Assembly: GCA_034437615.1 (NCBI GenBank) | Contig: DAOTTW010000205.1 | Location: 1 to 6,377, forward strand | Reading direction: 5' to 3' | Length of the DNA stretch: 6,377 nucleotides | From: DAOTTW01 sp034437615 | Lineage (GTDB): Bacteria; Chloroflexota; Anaerolineae; Aggregatilineales; Phototrophicaceae | Part shown: positions 6,323-6,377 of the stretch, piece after piece | Layout of the letters: each line of letters begins with the position of its first letter | How positions within the stretch are numbered: position 1 is the stretch's first letter | Notes under the pieces: generated by a model | Told to the model about the DNA's origin: nothing | Databases searched by the model: none | Seen by the model: the letters and a program-made list of their open reading frames with translations, nothing else | Translations under genes and position numbers: made by a program

Positions 6323-6377
6323 CTACGAACGATGCCCTGTAGGGACACCCTTCTGGGTGTCCGAGCGGCGTCAGCCG
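6318..6377. repeat. Right copy of the 60-nt exact terminal direct repeat
   Basis: This stretch is identical to 1-60 and carries the same overlapping hairpins: 6318-6326 with 6339-6347, and 6343-6350 with 6355-6362. The third hairpin (from 6365) is cut one base short by the window end. Together with the hairpin at 6303-6322 it forms a run of at least four palindromes upstream of the minus-strand gene. Identity in the same orientation at both edges points to a repeat-bounded contig or a circular contig. Confidence 0.9.

Overview
The window carries three complete protein genes of nearly equal size (647-666 codons). Intergenic DNA packed with palindromic repeats lies at both ends. No RNA gene, CRISPR array, transposase, replication gene or integrase is visible. 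The genes are GC-rich. They encode exported proteins with Thr/Pro-rich linkers and PPC-type beta-sandwich repeats. The intergenic DNA holds nested hairpins bounded by GTAGGG/CCCTAC words. Together this fits a member of the Chloroflexota, perhaps Anaerolineae-like. That assignment is inference from general resemblance, not proof.

Layout. Positions 1-284 are non-coding and hold at least three palindromic mosaic elements. A plus-strand pair follows: a membrane-anchored von Willebrand factor A (vWA) protein of the BatA-like type (285-2285), then, after 13 nt, a lipoprotein with five PPC-like repeats (2299-4269). A convergent minus-strand gene (4289-6232) encodes a secreted or membrane-anchored protein with a Thr/Pro linker, one FG-GAP/EF-hand-like Asp motif and TPR-like helices. 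Its strong Shine-Dalgarno sequence sits at 6240-6246. Positions 6248-6377 are again non-coding and end in the same palindromic repeat that opens the window.

The first 60 nt (1-60) and last 60 nt (6318-6377) are identical. The window is therefore either a contig bounded by a dispersed repeat or, less likely, a circular molecule of 6317 bp with redundant ends. The repeat is built of hairpins and no replication gene is present, so I favour the first reading.

Functionally, all three products are predicted to act outside the cytoplasm. The vWA protein and the lipoprotein are probably co-transcribed and may form an envelope assembly. The usual BatA partners (MoxR-type AAA+ ATPase, DUF58 protein) are not in the window. 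I see no clear case for a wholly new system. The most unusual content is the modular palindromic repeat DNA and the poorly characterised minus-strand protein.
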